This document shows positions 1-9,561 of a stretch of 64,000 nt of DNA, piece by piece (the stretch's first letter is position 1; every line of letters starts with the position of its first letter). A program made the position numbers and the translations under genes. The notes under the pieces are model-generated. The model did not search any database, had not been told where the DNA came from, and saw nothing but the letters and a program-made list of their open reading frames with translations. This DNA comes from Thioalkalivibrio thiocyanodenitrificans ARhD 1 (GTDB lineage: Bacteria > Pseudomonadota > Gammaproteobacteria > Ectothiorhodospirales > Ectothiorhodospiraceae): contig NZ_KB900536.1 in assembly GCF_000378965.1 (NCBI RefSeq), forward strand, positions 2,729,407 through 2,793,406. The letters are read 5' to 3'.

Positions 1-586
1 GCTCGATATCCCGCGGGCTCCGGCTGTTCTCCAACGCGAACAGCGCCGAGACCAGATTGCGCAGCTCCGGCAGGGGATCGTCCCGGTAGCGGCCCTCATC
101 AAGCAGCAGGTAACGCATCCGCGGCCGGTAGCGCTCCAGACCACCCGGGATCTCCTCGATCAGATCCGAAACCTCAACCGCCGCCCTCCAGCGCCGGGAA
201 CCGCTGTAGAGCACCACCGGTAATACCGGCGGCAGCCTTCCCGAGGGCGTCAACTGTCCACCCTTGCGCAGATCCTCGTAGAGCAGCCCCGCGTAGGTGA
301 GCACCCGCAGCGCCATGAACGGATCGGGGCGGGACTGAAATTCCAGCAGCAGATAGATGTAGAGCCAGTGGTCGTCGCCCTGCCAACGGACCCGCCAGAC
401 CACGTCGTCCTCGCGCTCGCGCAGGTCGTCGCTGACATAGCCGTCGCCGACACGGTGCAGCGTGGAGAAATCGAGCTTCTCGACCCACGGCTCGCATACA
501 TAACCCCGGATCAGGTCGGCCACCATCTCCGGATGGCTGAACAGCAACTTGTATCCGTGGTCGTGTCCTTTGGATCTGCGGCCCAT
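1..586 (-). CDS. Rpn-family recombination-promoting nuclease / putative transposase (3' end cut by window)
   Basis: Translating the minus strand from ATG 586 gives an open frame of 195 residues that runs off the left edge. It begins MGRRSKGHDHGYKLLFSHPE and contains 'WLYIYLLLEFQSRPDPFMALRVLTY', the pattern of the Rpn/YhgA-like (transposase_31, PD-(D/E)XK) family, in which the E-F-Q stretch belongs to the nuclease core. An AAGGAGG ribosome site lies 7 bases before the ATG, which fixes the start. Rpn proteins of E. coli are DNA endonucleases that raise RecA-independent recombination; the same role here is inference. The C-terminus is not visible, so intactness cannot be judged. Confidence 0.85.
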   Translation of the reverse strand, partial: MGRRSKGHDHGYKLLFSHPEMVADLIRGYVCEPWVEKLDFSTLHRVGDGYVSDDLREREDDVVWRVRWQGDDHWLYIYLLLEFQSRPDPFMALRVLTYAGLLYEDLRKGGQLTPSGRLPPVLPVVLYSGSRRWRAAVEVSDLIEEIPGGLERYRPRMRYLLLDEGRYRDDPLPELRNLVSALFALENSRSPRDIE

Positions 587-927
587 TCCATGGCCTCCTT
601 CCGTGGCGGCGTGGCGTTGTGCCCGCAAGCATAGCGACCGGGGAGCCGTGTACTCAAGGCCGACGGATCCGCGGCGGCCACGGGTTGCCGCAACACCGTG
701 GGCGAGGCGGCCGCGCCACGAATGGTGCGGCTCCACCCTTCGGCCCGTGGTCGGACCTCGTGCCGAAAGGGGTGAAGGTGGCCTTGTGCCAAGATGCAGC
801 AGTGGTTCGCGACGATTCCATCCTCTGCCGGGGCGCCGGGAAAGGTACACTAGTGGCCTGTCGGACCCGTTACGATTGCCAGGACCGACAGGCGCCCAAG
901 TCGATGAATTAAGGTCTCCAGCCCGGC
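587..927. other. Intergenic region, divergent between rpn-like gene and polysaccharide operon
   Basis: About 340 bases with no convincing gene; overlapping open frames here have no family-like sequence. A TACACT hexamer at 846-851 (context GGTACACTAG) could be a -10 element for the polysaccharide operon, but no good -35 is visible. The same GGTACACTAG-type context occurs before the aldehyde dehydrogenase gene. Confidence 0.35.
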
Positions 928-1812
928 ATGCAAATTCCCCTTTGTTCCGTCATCGTGGTCAGTTACAACAGCGGTCCCGCCCTGCACGAATGCGTGCGCT
1001 CGGTGCTGGCGTCCTCGGTGCCGGTGCAGGTGCTGGTCTCCGACAACGGTTCCGCGGACGGCAGCCTGGAGGCGCTGGCGGCGGCGGTCGGGGACGATTC
1101 CCGGGTGACCCTGGTGGAGAACGGCGAGAATCTCGGTTTTGCCGCCGCCTGCAACCGGGTCCTGCCCCGGGCGGAAGCCCCGTGGCTGCTGTTTCTCAAT
1201 CCGGACTGCGTGCTGCAGCCGGACACGCTGGCGCGCATGCTGTCCGTGCTGGATGGCATGGAGGACGTGGGCATGGCGGGCTGCCTGCTGCGCAACGATG
1301 ACGGCACCGAACAGGCCGGATGCCGCCGGCGCGAACCCACGCCCGGCCGGAGTCTGCTGCGCGTGCTCCACCTGGGCGGGCTCTCGCGCCGGCTCTTGAT
1401 GCCGGGGGATTTCAACATGCATCGCGAACCGCTGGCATCGGCGCCGGTGGACGTGGACGCCATCTCCGGGGCATTCATGCTGGTGCGCCGCGCGGCCCTG
1501 GAGGCGGTGGGCCCACTGGACGAGGGCTACTTCCTGCACTGCGAGGATCTGGACTGGTGCCGGCGTTTCCGTGACGCGGGGTACCGGGTGCTTTTCGTGC
1601 CCGGGGTGGAGGTGCTGCATCACAAGGGTCTCAGCAGCGGCGCGCGGCCGGTGCGGGTGGAATGGCACAAGCACCGGGGCATGATGCGCTACTACCGCAA
1701 GTTCTTCTCCGGACGTTATCCGCGTCCGCTTCTGTGGCTGGTGGCCGGCATGATCTGGTGCCGTTTCGGTGTCCTTGCCCTGTATCACACGGCCCGGCGG
1801 GCGCTGCCGTGA
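928..1812 (+). CDS. Glycosyltransferase family 2, rhamnosyltransferase-like
   Basis: This 294-residue protein opens with the GT2 nucleotide-sugar fold: SVIVVSYNSG at about 7-16, the VSDNGSADGS stretch at about 37-46, and NPDC as the DXD-type metal site near residue 93. The FLHCEDLDWCRRFRDAGYRV segment near 200 is typical of WbbL/rhamnosyltransferase-like GT2 enzymes. It would transfer a sugar from a nucleotide donor to a lipid-linked glycan at the cytoplasmic membrane. A hydrophobic C-terminal stretch could anchor it. The stop overlaps the GTG start of the next gene (GTGA), so the two are translationally coupled. The exact donor sugar cannot be read from sequence. Confidence 0.9.
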   Translation: MQIPLCSVIVVSYNSGPALHECVRSVLASSVPVQVLVSDNGSADGSLEALAAAVGDDSRVTLVENGENLGFAAACNRVLPRAEAPWLLFLNPDCVLQPDTLARMLSVLDGMEDVGMAGCLLRNDDGTEQAGCRRREPTPGRSLLRVLHLGGLSRRLLMPGDFNMHREPLASAPVDVDAISGAFMLVRRAALEAVGPLDEGYFLHCEDLDWCRRFRDAGYRVLFVPGVEVLHHKGLSSGARPVRVEWHKHRGMMRYYRKFFSGRYPRPLLWLVAGMIWCRFGVLALYHTARRALP

Positions 1813-2663
1813 CCCGGGCGCTGGTGACCGGCGCGGCGGGCATCGTGGGGCACTACCTGGTGCCCCGCCTGCGCGAGGCGGGTCTCGACGTTCACTGCGT
1901 CAGCAGGAGTGTCCGTGACGGCGGGGGGGTCGCATGGCACGTGACGGACCTGGCGCAGGACGGCTGGCACGAGAACCTGCCGCCGGTGGATGTGGTGCTG
2001 CACCTCGCCCCGCTCTGGCTGTTGCCGCCCGCGTTGGACGGTATCCGCGCCCTGGGCGCCGGGCGCCTGATCGCGTTCGGCTCCACGAGCCTGCATACCA
2101 AGATGGATTCTCCCAGCGCGGCCGAGCGTCGGCTGGCCGCGCGGCTGGCCGACGCGGAGGCGGCCCTGGCACGCGACGCCGGGCGCATGGCATGGACCGT
2201 CTTCCGTCCCACCATGATCTGGGGCGGCGGGCTGGACCGGAACATATCCACCATCGCCCGGTTCATCGAACGCTTCGGGTTCTTTCCCCTGGCCGGGCGG
2301 GCGCCGGGCCTGCGCCAGCCGGTGCACGCGGACGACCTGGCGCAGGCGTGCATGGCGGCGCTGGACAGGCCGGCGTCCCATGGGTGTTGCCTGGACCTGG
2401 GCGGCGGTGAAGTGCTGAGTTACCGTGACATGGTGATGCGCATCTTCGAGGCCCTGGGCCGGCCGCCGCGCCCGGTGCGTCTGCCCCCGGGACTGTTCCG
2501 TGCGCTGGTGTCCCTGGCCGGTCCCCGGACCCGGCTGGACCCGGCCATGGTGGATCGCATGGCCCGTGACATGGTCTTCGATCCGGAACCGGCGCGCCGG
2601 ATCATCGGCTATGCGCCCCGGCCGTTTCATCCCTCCCGCGACGACCTGGGGGTGGGTGCGTGA
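1809..2663 (+). CDS. NAD-dependent epimerase/dehydratase (SDR family)
   Basis: This is an extended short-chain dehydrogenase/reductase of 284 residues. The N-terminal ALVTGAAGIVGHYLV carries the GxxGxxG nucleotide-binding motif at about residues 7-13. The frame is open further upstream, but GTG 1809 overlaps the previous stop by four bases and places the Rossmann motif at the normal position. The usual YxxxK catalytic pair is not obvious; 'FGSTSLHTKMDSPSAAERRL' sits where Tyr would be expected, so activity may differ from classical epimerases. Position between a GT2 and a polyprenol-P sugar-1-P transferase suggests sugar-nucleotide or lipid-linked sugar modification. The family is secure; the substrate is unknown. 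Confidence 0.82.
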   Translation: MTRALVTGAAGIVGHYLVPRLREAGLDVHCVSRSVRDGGGVAWHVTDLAQDGWHENLPPVDVVLHLAPLWLLPPALDGIRALGAGRLIAFGSTSLHTKMDSPSAAERRLAARLADAEAALARDAGRMAWTVFRPTMIWGGGLDRNISTIARFIERFGFFPLAGRAPGLRQPVHADDLAQACMAALDRPASHGCCLDLGGGEVLSYRDMVMRIFEALGRPPRPVRLPPGLFRALVSLAGPRTRLDPAMVDRMARDMVFDPEPARRIIGYAPRPFHPSRDDLGVGA

Positions 2664-3673
2664 TCCTGCTGGCGGGGCTGACCGGTTTCGTGCTGGCGTG
2701 GGTGCTGACCGCATATCTGGCGAGACCCGATGCGCGGCTGCGCTGGATGGATCATCCGAACGCGCGGTCCCTGCATGAGCGTCCCGTGCCGCGAACCGGA
2801 GGCCTGGCGATCCTGGCCGGCATACTGGCCGGTGGACTCGTGGCGGTGTTGCTCCTGGGACCTCCTGCCCTGTCGCCATGGACAGGGCTGGCCCTGTTGC
2901 TGGTGATCCTGGCCGCGCTTTGGGATGACGTTCGGGGCCTGGGGGTGGTGCCGAGGTTGTCGGTGCAGTTCCTGGCCGCCGGCCTTGCGGCGGGAACCGG
3001 CCTGCTGCCGGGGCTGGTGTCGCTGCCCGGGTTCGAGTGGGTGTGGCCCGGCTGGGCGGCCCTGGTGCTCGGTGTGCTCTTTCTGGTGTGGATGACCAAC
3101 CTCTACAACTTCATGGACGGCATGGACGGTTTTGCCGGGGGCATGACCGTCATCGGTTTCGCGTTCATGGCCTGGCTGGGGTGGCGGGCCGGGGCGCCGT
3201 TGTTCTCCGCGCTTGCTCTGTGCGTGGCGTTGTCCGCATCGGGGTTCCTGCGCTGGAATCTTCCGCCGGCAAGGATCTTCATGGGCGACACCGGCGCCTC
3301 GGCCCTGGGGTTCCTGGCGGCCGTGTTCATCCTGTGGGCGGAGCGCGACGGGGTGTTCCCCCTGTGGGCCGGGTTGCTGATCTTTTCCCCGTTCATCGTG
3401 GATGCCACGGTGACCGTGCTGCGCCGGGCGCTTGCGGGCGAGGCGGTGTGGCGCGCGCATCGCACCCACCATTATCAACGCCTGGTGGTCCTGGGCTGGG
3501 GGCATGGCAGAACCACGTTTGCCGGGTACGTGCTGATGCTCTTGGCGGGCGGTTCGACGCTGGTGATGATCGAGGCGCAAAGCACGCCGCTTCAAGTGAC
3601 GGGTTTCACTATATGGCTGTTTGTTTATGCAATAATAGCCGCTTTGATTCGACGACTTGAGTTGCGTCAGTAA
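2660..3673 (+). CDS. Glycosyltransferase family 4, WecA/WbpL-like initiating sugar-phosphate transferase
   Basis: This polytopic protein of 337 residues has about ten hydrophobic segments. It matches the MraY/WecA superfamily: an HPNARSLHERPVPRTGG segment near 32-48, WMTNLYNFMDGMDG near 145-158 (the N-x-x-N-x-x-DG-D-G active site), and IFMGDTGASALGF near 208-220. Such enzymes load a sugar-1-phosphate from UDP-sugar onto undecaprenyl phosphate, the first membrane step of O-antigen or related glycan synthesis. The GTG start overlaps the previous TGA. A HRTHHYQRL stretch near 270 corresponds to the conserved cytoplasmic His motif of WecA-type enzymes. The specific sugar is not inferable. Confidence 0.92.
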   Translation: MILLAGLTGFVLAWVLTAYLARPDARLRWMDHPNARSLHERPVPRTGGLAILAGILAGGLVAVLLLGPPALSPWTGLALLLVILAALWDDVRGLGVVPRLSVQFLAAGLAAGTGLLPGLVSLPGFEWVWPGWAALVLGVLFLVWMTNLYNFMDGMDGFAGGMTVIGFAFMAWLGWRAGAPLFSALALCVALSASGFLRWNLPPARIFMGDTGASALGFLAAVFILWAERDGVFPLWAGLLIFSPFIVDATVTVLRRALAGEAVWRAHRTHHYQRLVVLGWGHGRTTFAGYVLMLLAGGSTLVMIEAQSTPLQVTGFTIWLFVYAIIAALIRRLELRQ

Positions 3674-3683
3674 GGAGATTGCC

Positions 3684-5582
3684 TTGCCCATGCACCTGCT
3701 GCGGCTCCTGCTCAACCGATGGGCCGCGTTCTTTCATGATCTCCTGTGGGTGCCAGCCGCACTGGCGCTGGCGTTCATGTTGCGGCTGGAAGGGCAGTTT
3801 TTCGGATCGGAACCCTTCTCTGCGTTCCTCCTGATGGTGGCGGTCTGCCTGCCGGTGCAGGCGGCGGCCTATCTGTATTTCGGCCTGTATCGGGGCATCT
3901 GGCGGTTCGCCTCGATGCCCGACCTGATGCGTATCCTGCGTGCCGTGTGGGTGGGCGCCGGGTTTACCACCCTGCTGCTTTTCCTTGTGGGACGCGTCGG
4001 GGACGTGCCGCTGCCCGTGCTCGTGGCCTATCCGGTCCTGCTGACCATGGGCCTCACCGCGCCCCGGCTGTTCTACCGCTGGTTCAAGGACCACATCATG
4101 CCCCTGGGCAACCGCCGCCGCGCCCTGATCATCGGTGCCGGCCGTGCCGGGGAAATCCTGGTCCGGGACCTGCTACAGTCGCGCGAGTACCTGCCGATCG
4201 GCTTTCTTGACGATGATCCCGGGAAGCTGGGCCGCGACATGCACGGGGTGCCGGTGCTCGGCGGCGTGGACGAGCTGGACAGGCTCCTGCGGGGGCTCGA
4301 GGTGGACATCGTGCTGATCGCCATGACGCGGGCCGGGCCTGAACTCATGCGCCGGGTCGTGGATACCGCCGCGCATCATTCCGTTCCGTGCGTGACCCTG
4401 CCGTCCCTGAGTGAGCTGGCGGACGGCCAGGCCAGCGCGCTGCGCCTGCGCGAAGTGAAGCTGGAGGACCTTCTGGGCCGCGACGTGATCCGGCTGGATG
4501 ACGCCGGCCTGCGTGCCTTCCTGGAGAACAAGCGCGTGCTGGTCACCGGGGCGGGCGGTTCCATCGGGTCCGAACTGTGCCGCCAGGTGGGCCGCTATCA
4601 TCCCGCGTGCATCCAGATGCTGGATCATTGCGAGTACGGCCTGTACACCACCGAACAGGCGATGCATCAGCAGGCGGCCGGCGTGAACTGCGTGCCGCTG
4701 CTGGCGGACGTCACCGACGTGGTTCGCATGAAGCATATCTTTGCCAGCCACCGCCCCGATGTGGTCCTGCACGCGGCCGCGTACAAGCATGTGCCCCTCC
4801 TGGAAGGGAATACCGTGGAGGGCGTCAAGACCAATGTGCTTGGGACCCGGGTGGTTGCGGATCTTGCCGCGGAATTCGGTTGCGAGAAGTTCGTGCTGGT
4901 TTCCACCGACAAGGCGGTCAAGCCGACCAACGTCATGGGCGCCAGCAAGCGCGTGGCGGAGGTCTACTGTCAGACGGTCAGCGGCGACAGCGACACCGCA
5001 TTCGTGGTGACGCGGTTCGGCAATGTCATGGGCTCCACCGGGTCCGTGGTGCCGCTGTTTCGCAGCCAGATCGAGCGCGGCGGACCGGTGACCGTCACGC
5101 ATCCGGACGTGACGCGTTACTTCATGACCATTCCCGAGGCGGTCAGCCTCATCCTGGAGGCGGCCGCGATGGGCAGCGGCGGCGAGATCTTCGTGCTGGA
5201 CATGGGGGCGGCGATTCGCATCCAGGACCTGGCCGAGGAGATGATCCGCCTGTCGGGGCACGAGCCGGGCCGGGACATCCAGATCGAGATCATCGGTCTG
5301 AGGCCCGGGGAAAAGATGCACGAGGAACTGTTTCACGAGTTCGACAACCCGGTGGGGACCCGTCATCCGAAGATCCTTCGCGCCGAGGCCCGCCCCGTGA
5401 ACAGGACTGCCTGGCAGCCCCGCATGCATCGACTCGAGCAGGCCTGCAGTCACCACGACGATGCGGCTGTCAGGCGGCTGCTGCACGAGATGGTGCCCGA
5501 GTTCAGTTCCGACACCGAACTGCCGGACAATGTGCTGATCGCCTCCGATCTCTTTGGCGAGGCCGCGAAGGGGCATCACTAG
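3684..5582 (+). CDS. Membrane-bound nucleoside-diphosphate-sugar 4,6-dehydratase, CapD/WbpM/PglF type
   Basis: A protein of about 632 residues with an N-terminal block of four transmembrane segments, a CoA-binding-like Rossmann domain (ALIIGAGRAGEILVRDLL) and a C-terminal SDR domain starting VLVTGAGGSIGSELCRQV. Later motifs ASKRVAEVYCQ and VVTRFGNVMGSTGSVVPLF match the WbpM/FlaA1 family, which converts UDP-GlcNAc to a 4-keto-6-deoxy sugar; this form often lacks the catalytic Tyr and has Met, as seen here in 'TNVMGASK'. Ribosome site TAAGGAG (3671-3677) suits TTG 3684 (6-base gap) better than ATG 3690 (12-base gap); either is possible. It is the last gene of the four-gene glycan operon. Confidence 0.93.
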   Translation: MPMHLLRLLLNRWAAFFHDLLWVPAALALAFMLRLEGQFFGSEPFSAFLLMVAVCLPVQAAAYLYFGLYRGIWRFASMPDLMRILRAVWVGAGFTTLLLFLVGRVGDVPLPVLVAYPVLLTMGLTAPRLFYRWFKDHIMPLGNRRRALIIGAGRAGEILVRDLLQSREYLPIGFLDDDPGKLGRDMHGVPVLGGVDELDRLLRGLEVDIVLIAMTRAGPELMRRVVDTAAHHSVPCVTLPSLSELADGQASALRLREVKLEDLLGRDVIRLDDAGLRAFLENKRVLVTGAGGSIGSELCRQVGRYHPACIQMLDHCEYGLYTTEQAMHQQAAGVNCVPLLADVTDVVRMKHIFASHRPDVVLHAAAYKHVPLLEGNTVEGVKTNVLGTRVVADLAAEFGCEKFVLVSTDKAVKPTNVMGASKRVAEVYCQTVSGDSDTAFVVTRFGNVMGSTGSVVPLFRSQIERGGPVTVTHPDVTRYFMTIPEAVSLILEAAAMGSGGEIFVLDMGAAIRIQDLAEEMIRLSGHEPGRDIQIEIIGLRPGEKMHEELFHEFDNPVGTRHPKILRAEARPVNRTAWQPRMHRLEQACSHHDDAAVRRLLHEMVPEFSSDTELPDNVLIASDLFGEAAKGHH

Positions 5583-5620
5583 CCTGTTGCCGATGGTGCG
5601 TACGACAATACCCCCTTAGC

Positions 5621-5695
5621 GTAGGAGCCCGGTCCTCCGGGCGAAGAACGACCCACCGGAGTCGGGCCGGATCGCCCGGAGGACCGGGCTCCTAC
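5621..5695. repeat. REPIN copy 1, family A (GTAG-headed palindrome pair)
   Basis: An arm starting GTAGGAGCCCGGTCCTCCGG is followed by a roughly 27-base spacer and its reverse complement. Each arm is itself a hairpin (GCCCGG-TCCT-CCGGGC) headed by GTAG, the tetranucleotide typical of REP sequences mobilised by RAYT/TnpA-REP proteins. Three more copies lie at 11789, 14882 and 33062. It sits between the dehydratase gene and uppP. Confidence 0.85.
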
Positions 5696-5743
5696 TTGCC
5701 ACTGATCCTGTGACACTCCCGGCGCAACGGAGACACACAAGAC

Positions 5744-6556
5744 GTGGAGCCCCCATTGGATCTGTTTCAAACCCTCGTGCTCGCCCTGGTTCAGGGGCTC
5801 ACGGAATTCCTCCCCATCTCCAGCGCGGCCCACCTGATCCTGGTGCCGGAACTCACCCACTGGGACGACCAGGGGCTGAGCTTCGACGTGGCCACCCACG
5901 TGGGCACCCTCGCGGCGGTGATGATCTATTTCCGACGCGAGCTGCGCCGCATGACCATGGAGTGGCTGGGATCGCTCCGGGGGCGAGGCCTTACTCCCGA
6001 CGCGAAGCTCGCCTGGGCGGTGGTTTTCGGCACCATCCCCGCGGCGCTGTCCGGTCTGCTGTTCCATGACGTAATCTCCAATCACCTGCGCTCGGCGCAG
6101 GTGATTGCCATGACCACCATCGGCTTCGCGGTGCTGCTGTTGTTCGCCGACACCACGGGCAGGCGCGTGCGCGATGAGCATGGCGTCAACTGGAAGGATG
6201 TGCTGGTGATCGGCGTGGCCCAGGCCCTGGCCCTGATCCCCGGCACCTCCCGCTCCGGCATCACCATCACCGCCGCCCTGCTCATGGGCTTCACCCGGCA
6301 GGCGGCGGCGCGCTATTCCTTTCTGCTGTCCATTCCCATCATCGCCCTGGCGGGGGGCTACGAGACGCTGGGCCTGGTGCGCGAGCCGGAGGAGGGGGTC
6401 CGGTGGGGCCTCATCACACTGGGCGCACTGGTTTCCGGCGTGAGCGCCTACCTGTGCATCCATTTCTTCCTCAAGCTGCTGGCGCGTATCAGCATGCTGC
6501 CGTTCGTGATCTACCGCCTGCTGCTCGGGATGTTCCTTCTGTTCCTGTTCCGGTAG
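5744..6556 (+). CDS. uppP: Undecaprenyl-diphosphatase UppP (BacA)
   Basis: This 270-residue integral membrane protein dephosphorylates undecaprenyl diphosphate to recycle the carrier lipid for peptidoglycan and O-antigen. The two signature blocks are present: LVQGLTEFLPISSAAHLIL near residues 12-30 with the catalytic E-F-L-P-I-S-S region, and IPGTSRSGITITAALL near 165-180 with the PGxSRSG loop. Length equals the family norm (about 265-275). GTG 5744 is used here; TTG 5756, preceded by GGAG, is an alternative that removes four residues. Location after a lipid-linked glycan operon fits its job. High-level bacitracin resistance is a known effect of overproduction in other bacteria. Confidence 0.96.
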   Translation: MEPPLDLFQTLVLALVQGLTEFLPISSAAHLILVPELTHWDDQGLSFDVATHVGTLAAVMIYFRRELRRMTMEWLGSLRGRGLTPDAKLAWAVVFGTIPAALSGLLFHDVISNHLRSAQVIAMTTIGFAVLLLFADTTGRRVRDEHGVNWKDVLVIGVAQALALIPGTSRSGITITAALLMGFTRQAAARYSFLLSIPIIALAGGYETLGLVREPEEGVRWGLITLGALVSGVSAYLCIHFFLKLLARISMLPFVIYRLLLGMFLLFLFR

Positions 6557-6575
6557 GCGTGTCCGGGGCCCGGCA

Positions 6576-6694
6576 TGTTGGGGTTCGTTCCTCACCCCAA
6601 CCTACGACTGCTTTGTTGCCACAGAGGTCACAGAGGGCACAGAGAAAAAAGCCAACAGGATTGTAGGTTGGGGTGAGCACAGCGAACCCCAACA
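6576..6694. repeat. REPIN-like pair, family C (TAGGTTGGGGTGAG type)
   Basis: Two inverted copies: 6576-6605 on one strand and 6663-6694 on the other, the second beginning GTAGGTTGGGGTGAGCACAG. Each arm can fold on itself (TTGGGGT...ACCCCAA). Between them is a short repeat with a 9-base period, (GTCACAGAG)(GGCACAGAG). This type is a third GTAG-headed palindromic family in the window. Confidence 0.7.
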
Positions 6695-6857
6695 ATGACG
6701 AGGCTGATCGAAATCCCGTTGGGGTTTGCTCCGCTCGCGCCGACCTACCGATGCTGCCATGGCAGCCATTTGATACGAACCCGCACCCTGTTCGACGCCT
6801 CGGCGCTGTTCAGCGATCAACACCTCAACAAGGCTTGACCGGGAACGGAGTATCAAC

Positions 6858-7141
6858 GGCCTGCGGGCCGCCCCATGGATCGGGCCCGGCAGTAGGATGG
6901 GTCAAGCGAAGCGGACCCATGCTGTGCGGTCAGTCGAGGAGGCAGGAGTCAGGATGAGCGGGAGGCCCGCATGGGCACGCTGCGCTTTGCCCATCCTACG
7001 GCCTGCGGGGCGCCCCACGGATCGGGCCCGGCAGTAGGATGGGTCAAGCGAAGCGGACCCATGCTGTGCGGTCAGTCGAGGAGGCGGGAGTCAGGATGAG
7101 CGGGAGGCCCGCATGGGCACGCTGCGCTTTGCCCATCCTAC
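6858..7141. repeat. 142-bp tandem direct duplication, each unit holding a family B REPIN
   Basis: Unit 1 (6858-6999) and unit 2 (7000-7141) are nearly identical; differences are seen at the GGCCGCCCCATGG/GGGCGCCCCACGG junction and at one A/G position. Each unit contains an inverted pair starting GTAGGATGGGTCAAGC (6892 and 7034) and ending GCCCATCCTAC (6999 and 7141). The rest of the 6557-7186 gap shows no gene. Confidence 0.88.
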
Positions 7142-7186
7142 TCACCCCTACGCCTCTGCCTTTGAGTGCTCCTGCGGCGGGCAAAC

Positions 7187-8431
7187 TCAGTGCGCGGGCT
7201 CGTGATCCGCCCATTCGGCCTTCAATTCACTGAGCGCCTGCACCCGCCGGGCATGCAGGGCCTCTCCGATGGCCTTGCCCTCGAGTCCTTCCGCCGCGAG
7301 GTCCCGGGCGGAGAGCGCCTGGCAGCGCGCGAACGCCGCGCGCAGGTAGTCGGCCTGGGCGTAGTGCAGGTCCTCGAACCCGGTACGCCCGCGGTAGTCG
7401 GCCTCGCAGGCCAGCAGAAAAGGCTCAAGGCGCTCCGGGCGCCGGAATGCGTCAAGCCCTTCCAGGGTCTGGAGCACGGTGGCGGGGCGAAGCTCGAAAG
7501 CCCTGTGGGCATGGCCGTGCCAGCGCGCCACGATCACGGCCAGATCCCGGTAGGCATTGGGTATGCGGTAGCGGTCGCACAGTGCGTGCACCAGATCCAC
7601 GCTGCGCGCCTCGTGGCCCCGGTGGCTGGGCAGGATCTCCTCGGGCGTGGTGCCCTTGCCCAGGTCATGGGTCAGTGCGGCGAAACGTACCGTCGGGTCG
7701 TCGCTCAACTGCGCGCTCTGGGCCAGCACCATCAGGGTGTGCACACCGGTGTCGATCTCCGGGTGATACCTGGCCGGCTGCGGCACCCCGAACAGGCGCT
7801 CGATCTCCGGAAACAGCACGGCCAGGGCACCGCATTCCCGCAGCACCTCGAAGAAACGTGCCGGGACCGCCTCACCAAGCGCGCGTCCGGTCTCCTGCCA
7901 GACGCGTTCCGGCACCAGGGCATCCACCTCGCCCGCCCGCACCATGTCCGTCATGAGCGCCAGGGTCTCGTCCGCCACCCGGAAACCCAGCGGGGCGAAC
8001 CGGGCAGCGAAGCGGGCCACGCGCAGTACGCGCACCGGGTCCTCGGCGAAGGCCGGGGAGACGTGGCGCAGCACGCGGGCGTCCAGGTCCGCCCGGCCGT
8101 TGAAGGGGTCGATGAGCGCGCCGTCGGCCGCGCGTGCCATGGCGTTGATGGTGAGATCCCGGCGCAGCAGGTCCTGCTCCAGGGTGACCTCGGGCGAGGC
8201 ATGCACGATGAAGCCGTGGTATCCGGGCGCGGATTTGCGCTCCGTGCGTGCCAGGGCATGCTCCTCGTGGGTTTCCGGGTGAAGAAATACCGGGAAGTCG
8301 CGTCCCACCTGGCGGTATCCCTGTTCCAGCATCTGCTCCGGCGTGGCGCCCACCACCACGTGATCCCGCTCGTTCACGGGCAGCCCCAGGAGCTCGTCAC
8401 GTACGGCACCGCCGACCAGGTAGGTTTCCAT
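7187..8431 (-). CDS. cca: Multifunctional CCA-adding tRNA nucleotidyltransferase with HD domain
   Basis: The protein (414 residues from [16 protein letters not shown]) adds or repairs the 3' CCA end of tRNA. The N-terminal class II nucleotidyltransferase head contains GGAVRD (about 6-11). Then come the [10 protein letters not shown] segment, [13 protein letters not shown] and the ERVWQE region, the substrate-recognition motifs. A C-terminal HD phosphohydrolase domain with 'TGVHTLMVL' and 'ALTHDLGKG' is typical of the gammaproteobacterial enzyme, which also has phosphatase and 2',3'-phosphodiesterase activity. The open frame extends 37 codons upstream of METYLV, but that part has no family similarity, so ATG 8431 is preferred. 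Downstream lie the family B repeats. Confidence 0.96.
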   Translation of the reverse strand: METYLVGGAVRDELLGLPVNERDHVVVGATPEQMLEQGYRQVGRDFPVFLHPETHEEHALARTERKSAPGYHGFIVHASPEVTLEQDLLRRDLTINAMARAADGALIDPFNGRADLDARVLRHVSPAFAEDPVRVLRVARFAARFAPLGFRVADETLALMTDMVRAGEVDALVPERVWQETGRALGEAVPARFFEVLRECGALAVLFPEIERLFGVPQPARYHPEIDTGVHTLMVLAQSAQLSDDPTVRFAALTHDLGKGTTPEEILPSHRGHEARSVDLVHALCDRYRIPNAYRDLAVIVARWHGHAHRAFELRPATVLQTLEGLDAFRRPERLEPFLLACEADYRGRTGFEDLHYAQADYLRAAFARCQALSARDLAAEGLEGKAIGEALHARRVQALSELKAEWADHEPAH

Positions 8432-8589
8432 GAATGCAGTGTATGGCGGCGCGTATCCGGGTTCAAAAAGTCCCGGCCCCATGGGGGAAATGATCCGATG
8501 GACAGGATGAAGACAAACGACATCGGACAGGACCCGGGGCAAGGGCGCGTTGCATTCCCGTGAATCCCGTCGGTTTCCTCCCTGCGTTT

Positions 8590-9561
8590 CTATCCTGAAA
8601 AGCCCTGTCCATCCGGTTCAGTCCGCCCCGCAAGGGTGCGCAGGCGCTGAATGCGGGCCTCCCGGCCCCGTCGGCCCAGGTACTGCGGGGCGATGGTCTC
8701 GAGCGCGGTGGGGCAGGTGCCGCCGCCGGGGCAGACGCTGTCGCGCTGCAGGGAACGGTAGTTGTCCAGGGAGAAGGGCTTGCCCGGCAAGTACTCGAAG
8801 ATGGTGGCCTGGAGCGCCGATGCCCAGTCGGGCAGGCCGATAATGATACGCCGCACGCCGATGGTGCGGGCGGTGTAGCGCACCAGTTCCATGAGCGTGT
8901 ACACCCGCGGGCCGCACAGGTCGTAGCGCTGGCCGAAGGTGGCGCGGTCCTCCAGACTGTCCACGAACCGATCCACCACGTCGCCCACATAGACCGGGGC
9001 GAAACGGGCCCCGGGGCAGGCCAGCGGCAGCACCGGCGAGATTCGCAGCAGGCCGGCAAAGCGGTTGAGGAAGCCGTCACCCGGGCCGAAGATCACGGAG
9101 GGGCGGAACACCGTCACACGGGTGTCCGGCGCGTGGGTGCGCACCATGTTCTCCGCCTCACCCTTGGTGCGCAGGTACAGACTCGTGCCGGTGCCGGAAT
9201 CCGCGTTCAGTGCGCTCATGTGCAGCAGGCGTGCGACCCCGGTGGCGCGGCAGGCCTCCACCACGTGCCGGGCCAGATCCACATGGGCGCGCCGGAAGCC
9301 GCTGCCGTTGTGGCCCCGCTCGTTGAGGATGCCCACCAGGTTGATGACGGCCTCGCAGCCGCGGAAATGCCGCTTCAGCGTGGCGGGGTCGTGCACATCC
9401 CCCTCGACAAGCTGCACGCCGGGCAGCACCAGTAGATCACGGTGGCGCTGGAGGTGACGGGTAATGACCTTGATGCGCCGGCCATCGGCGATCAGCCGTG
9501 CCACGAGGTGACTGCCCACGAAGCCCGTGCCCCCCAGCACGCAAATGGTGTCGATCTTCAT
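8590..9561 (-). CDS. NDUFA9-like NAD(P)-binding SDR protein (atypical epimerase)
   Basis: This 323-residue atypical SDR starts [20 protein letters not shown] (GxxGxxG at about 10-16). Blocks [28 protein letters not shown] and [20 protein letters not shown] match the complex I NDUFA9 subunit-like/YcgI-type family. There the active Tyr is displaced and the protein binds NADPH; the function in free-living gammaproteobacteria is not established. ATG 9561 is preferred over an upstream extension because the Rossmann strand begins only a few residues in. It is divergent from the aldehyde dehydrogenase gene. No complex I genes are in the window. Confidence 0.85.
   Translation of the reverse strand: MKIDTICVLGGTGFVGSHLVARLIADGRRIKVITRHLQRHRDLLVLPGVQLVEGDVHDPATLKRHFRGCEAVINLVGILNERGHNGSGFRRAHVDLARHVVEACRATGVARLLHMSALNADSGTGTSLYLRTKGEAENMVRTHAPDTRVTVFRPSVIFGPGDGFLNRFAGLLRISPVLPLACPGARFAPVYVGDVVDRFVDSLEDRATFGQRYDLCGPRVYTLMELVRYTARTIGVRRIIIGLPDWASALQATIFEYLPGKPFSLDNYRSLQRDSVCPGGGTCPTALETIAPQYLGRRGREARIQRLRTLAGRTEPDGQGFSG

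Noticed and set aside
549-1301. Plus-strand frame of 250 codons before and over the GT2 gene
   Set aside because: Overlaps the true GT2 frame, and its sequence is Arg/Gly-rich without motifs.
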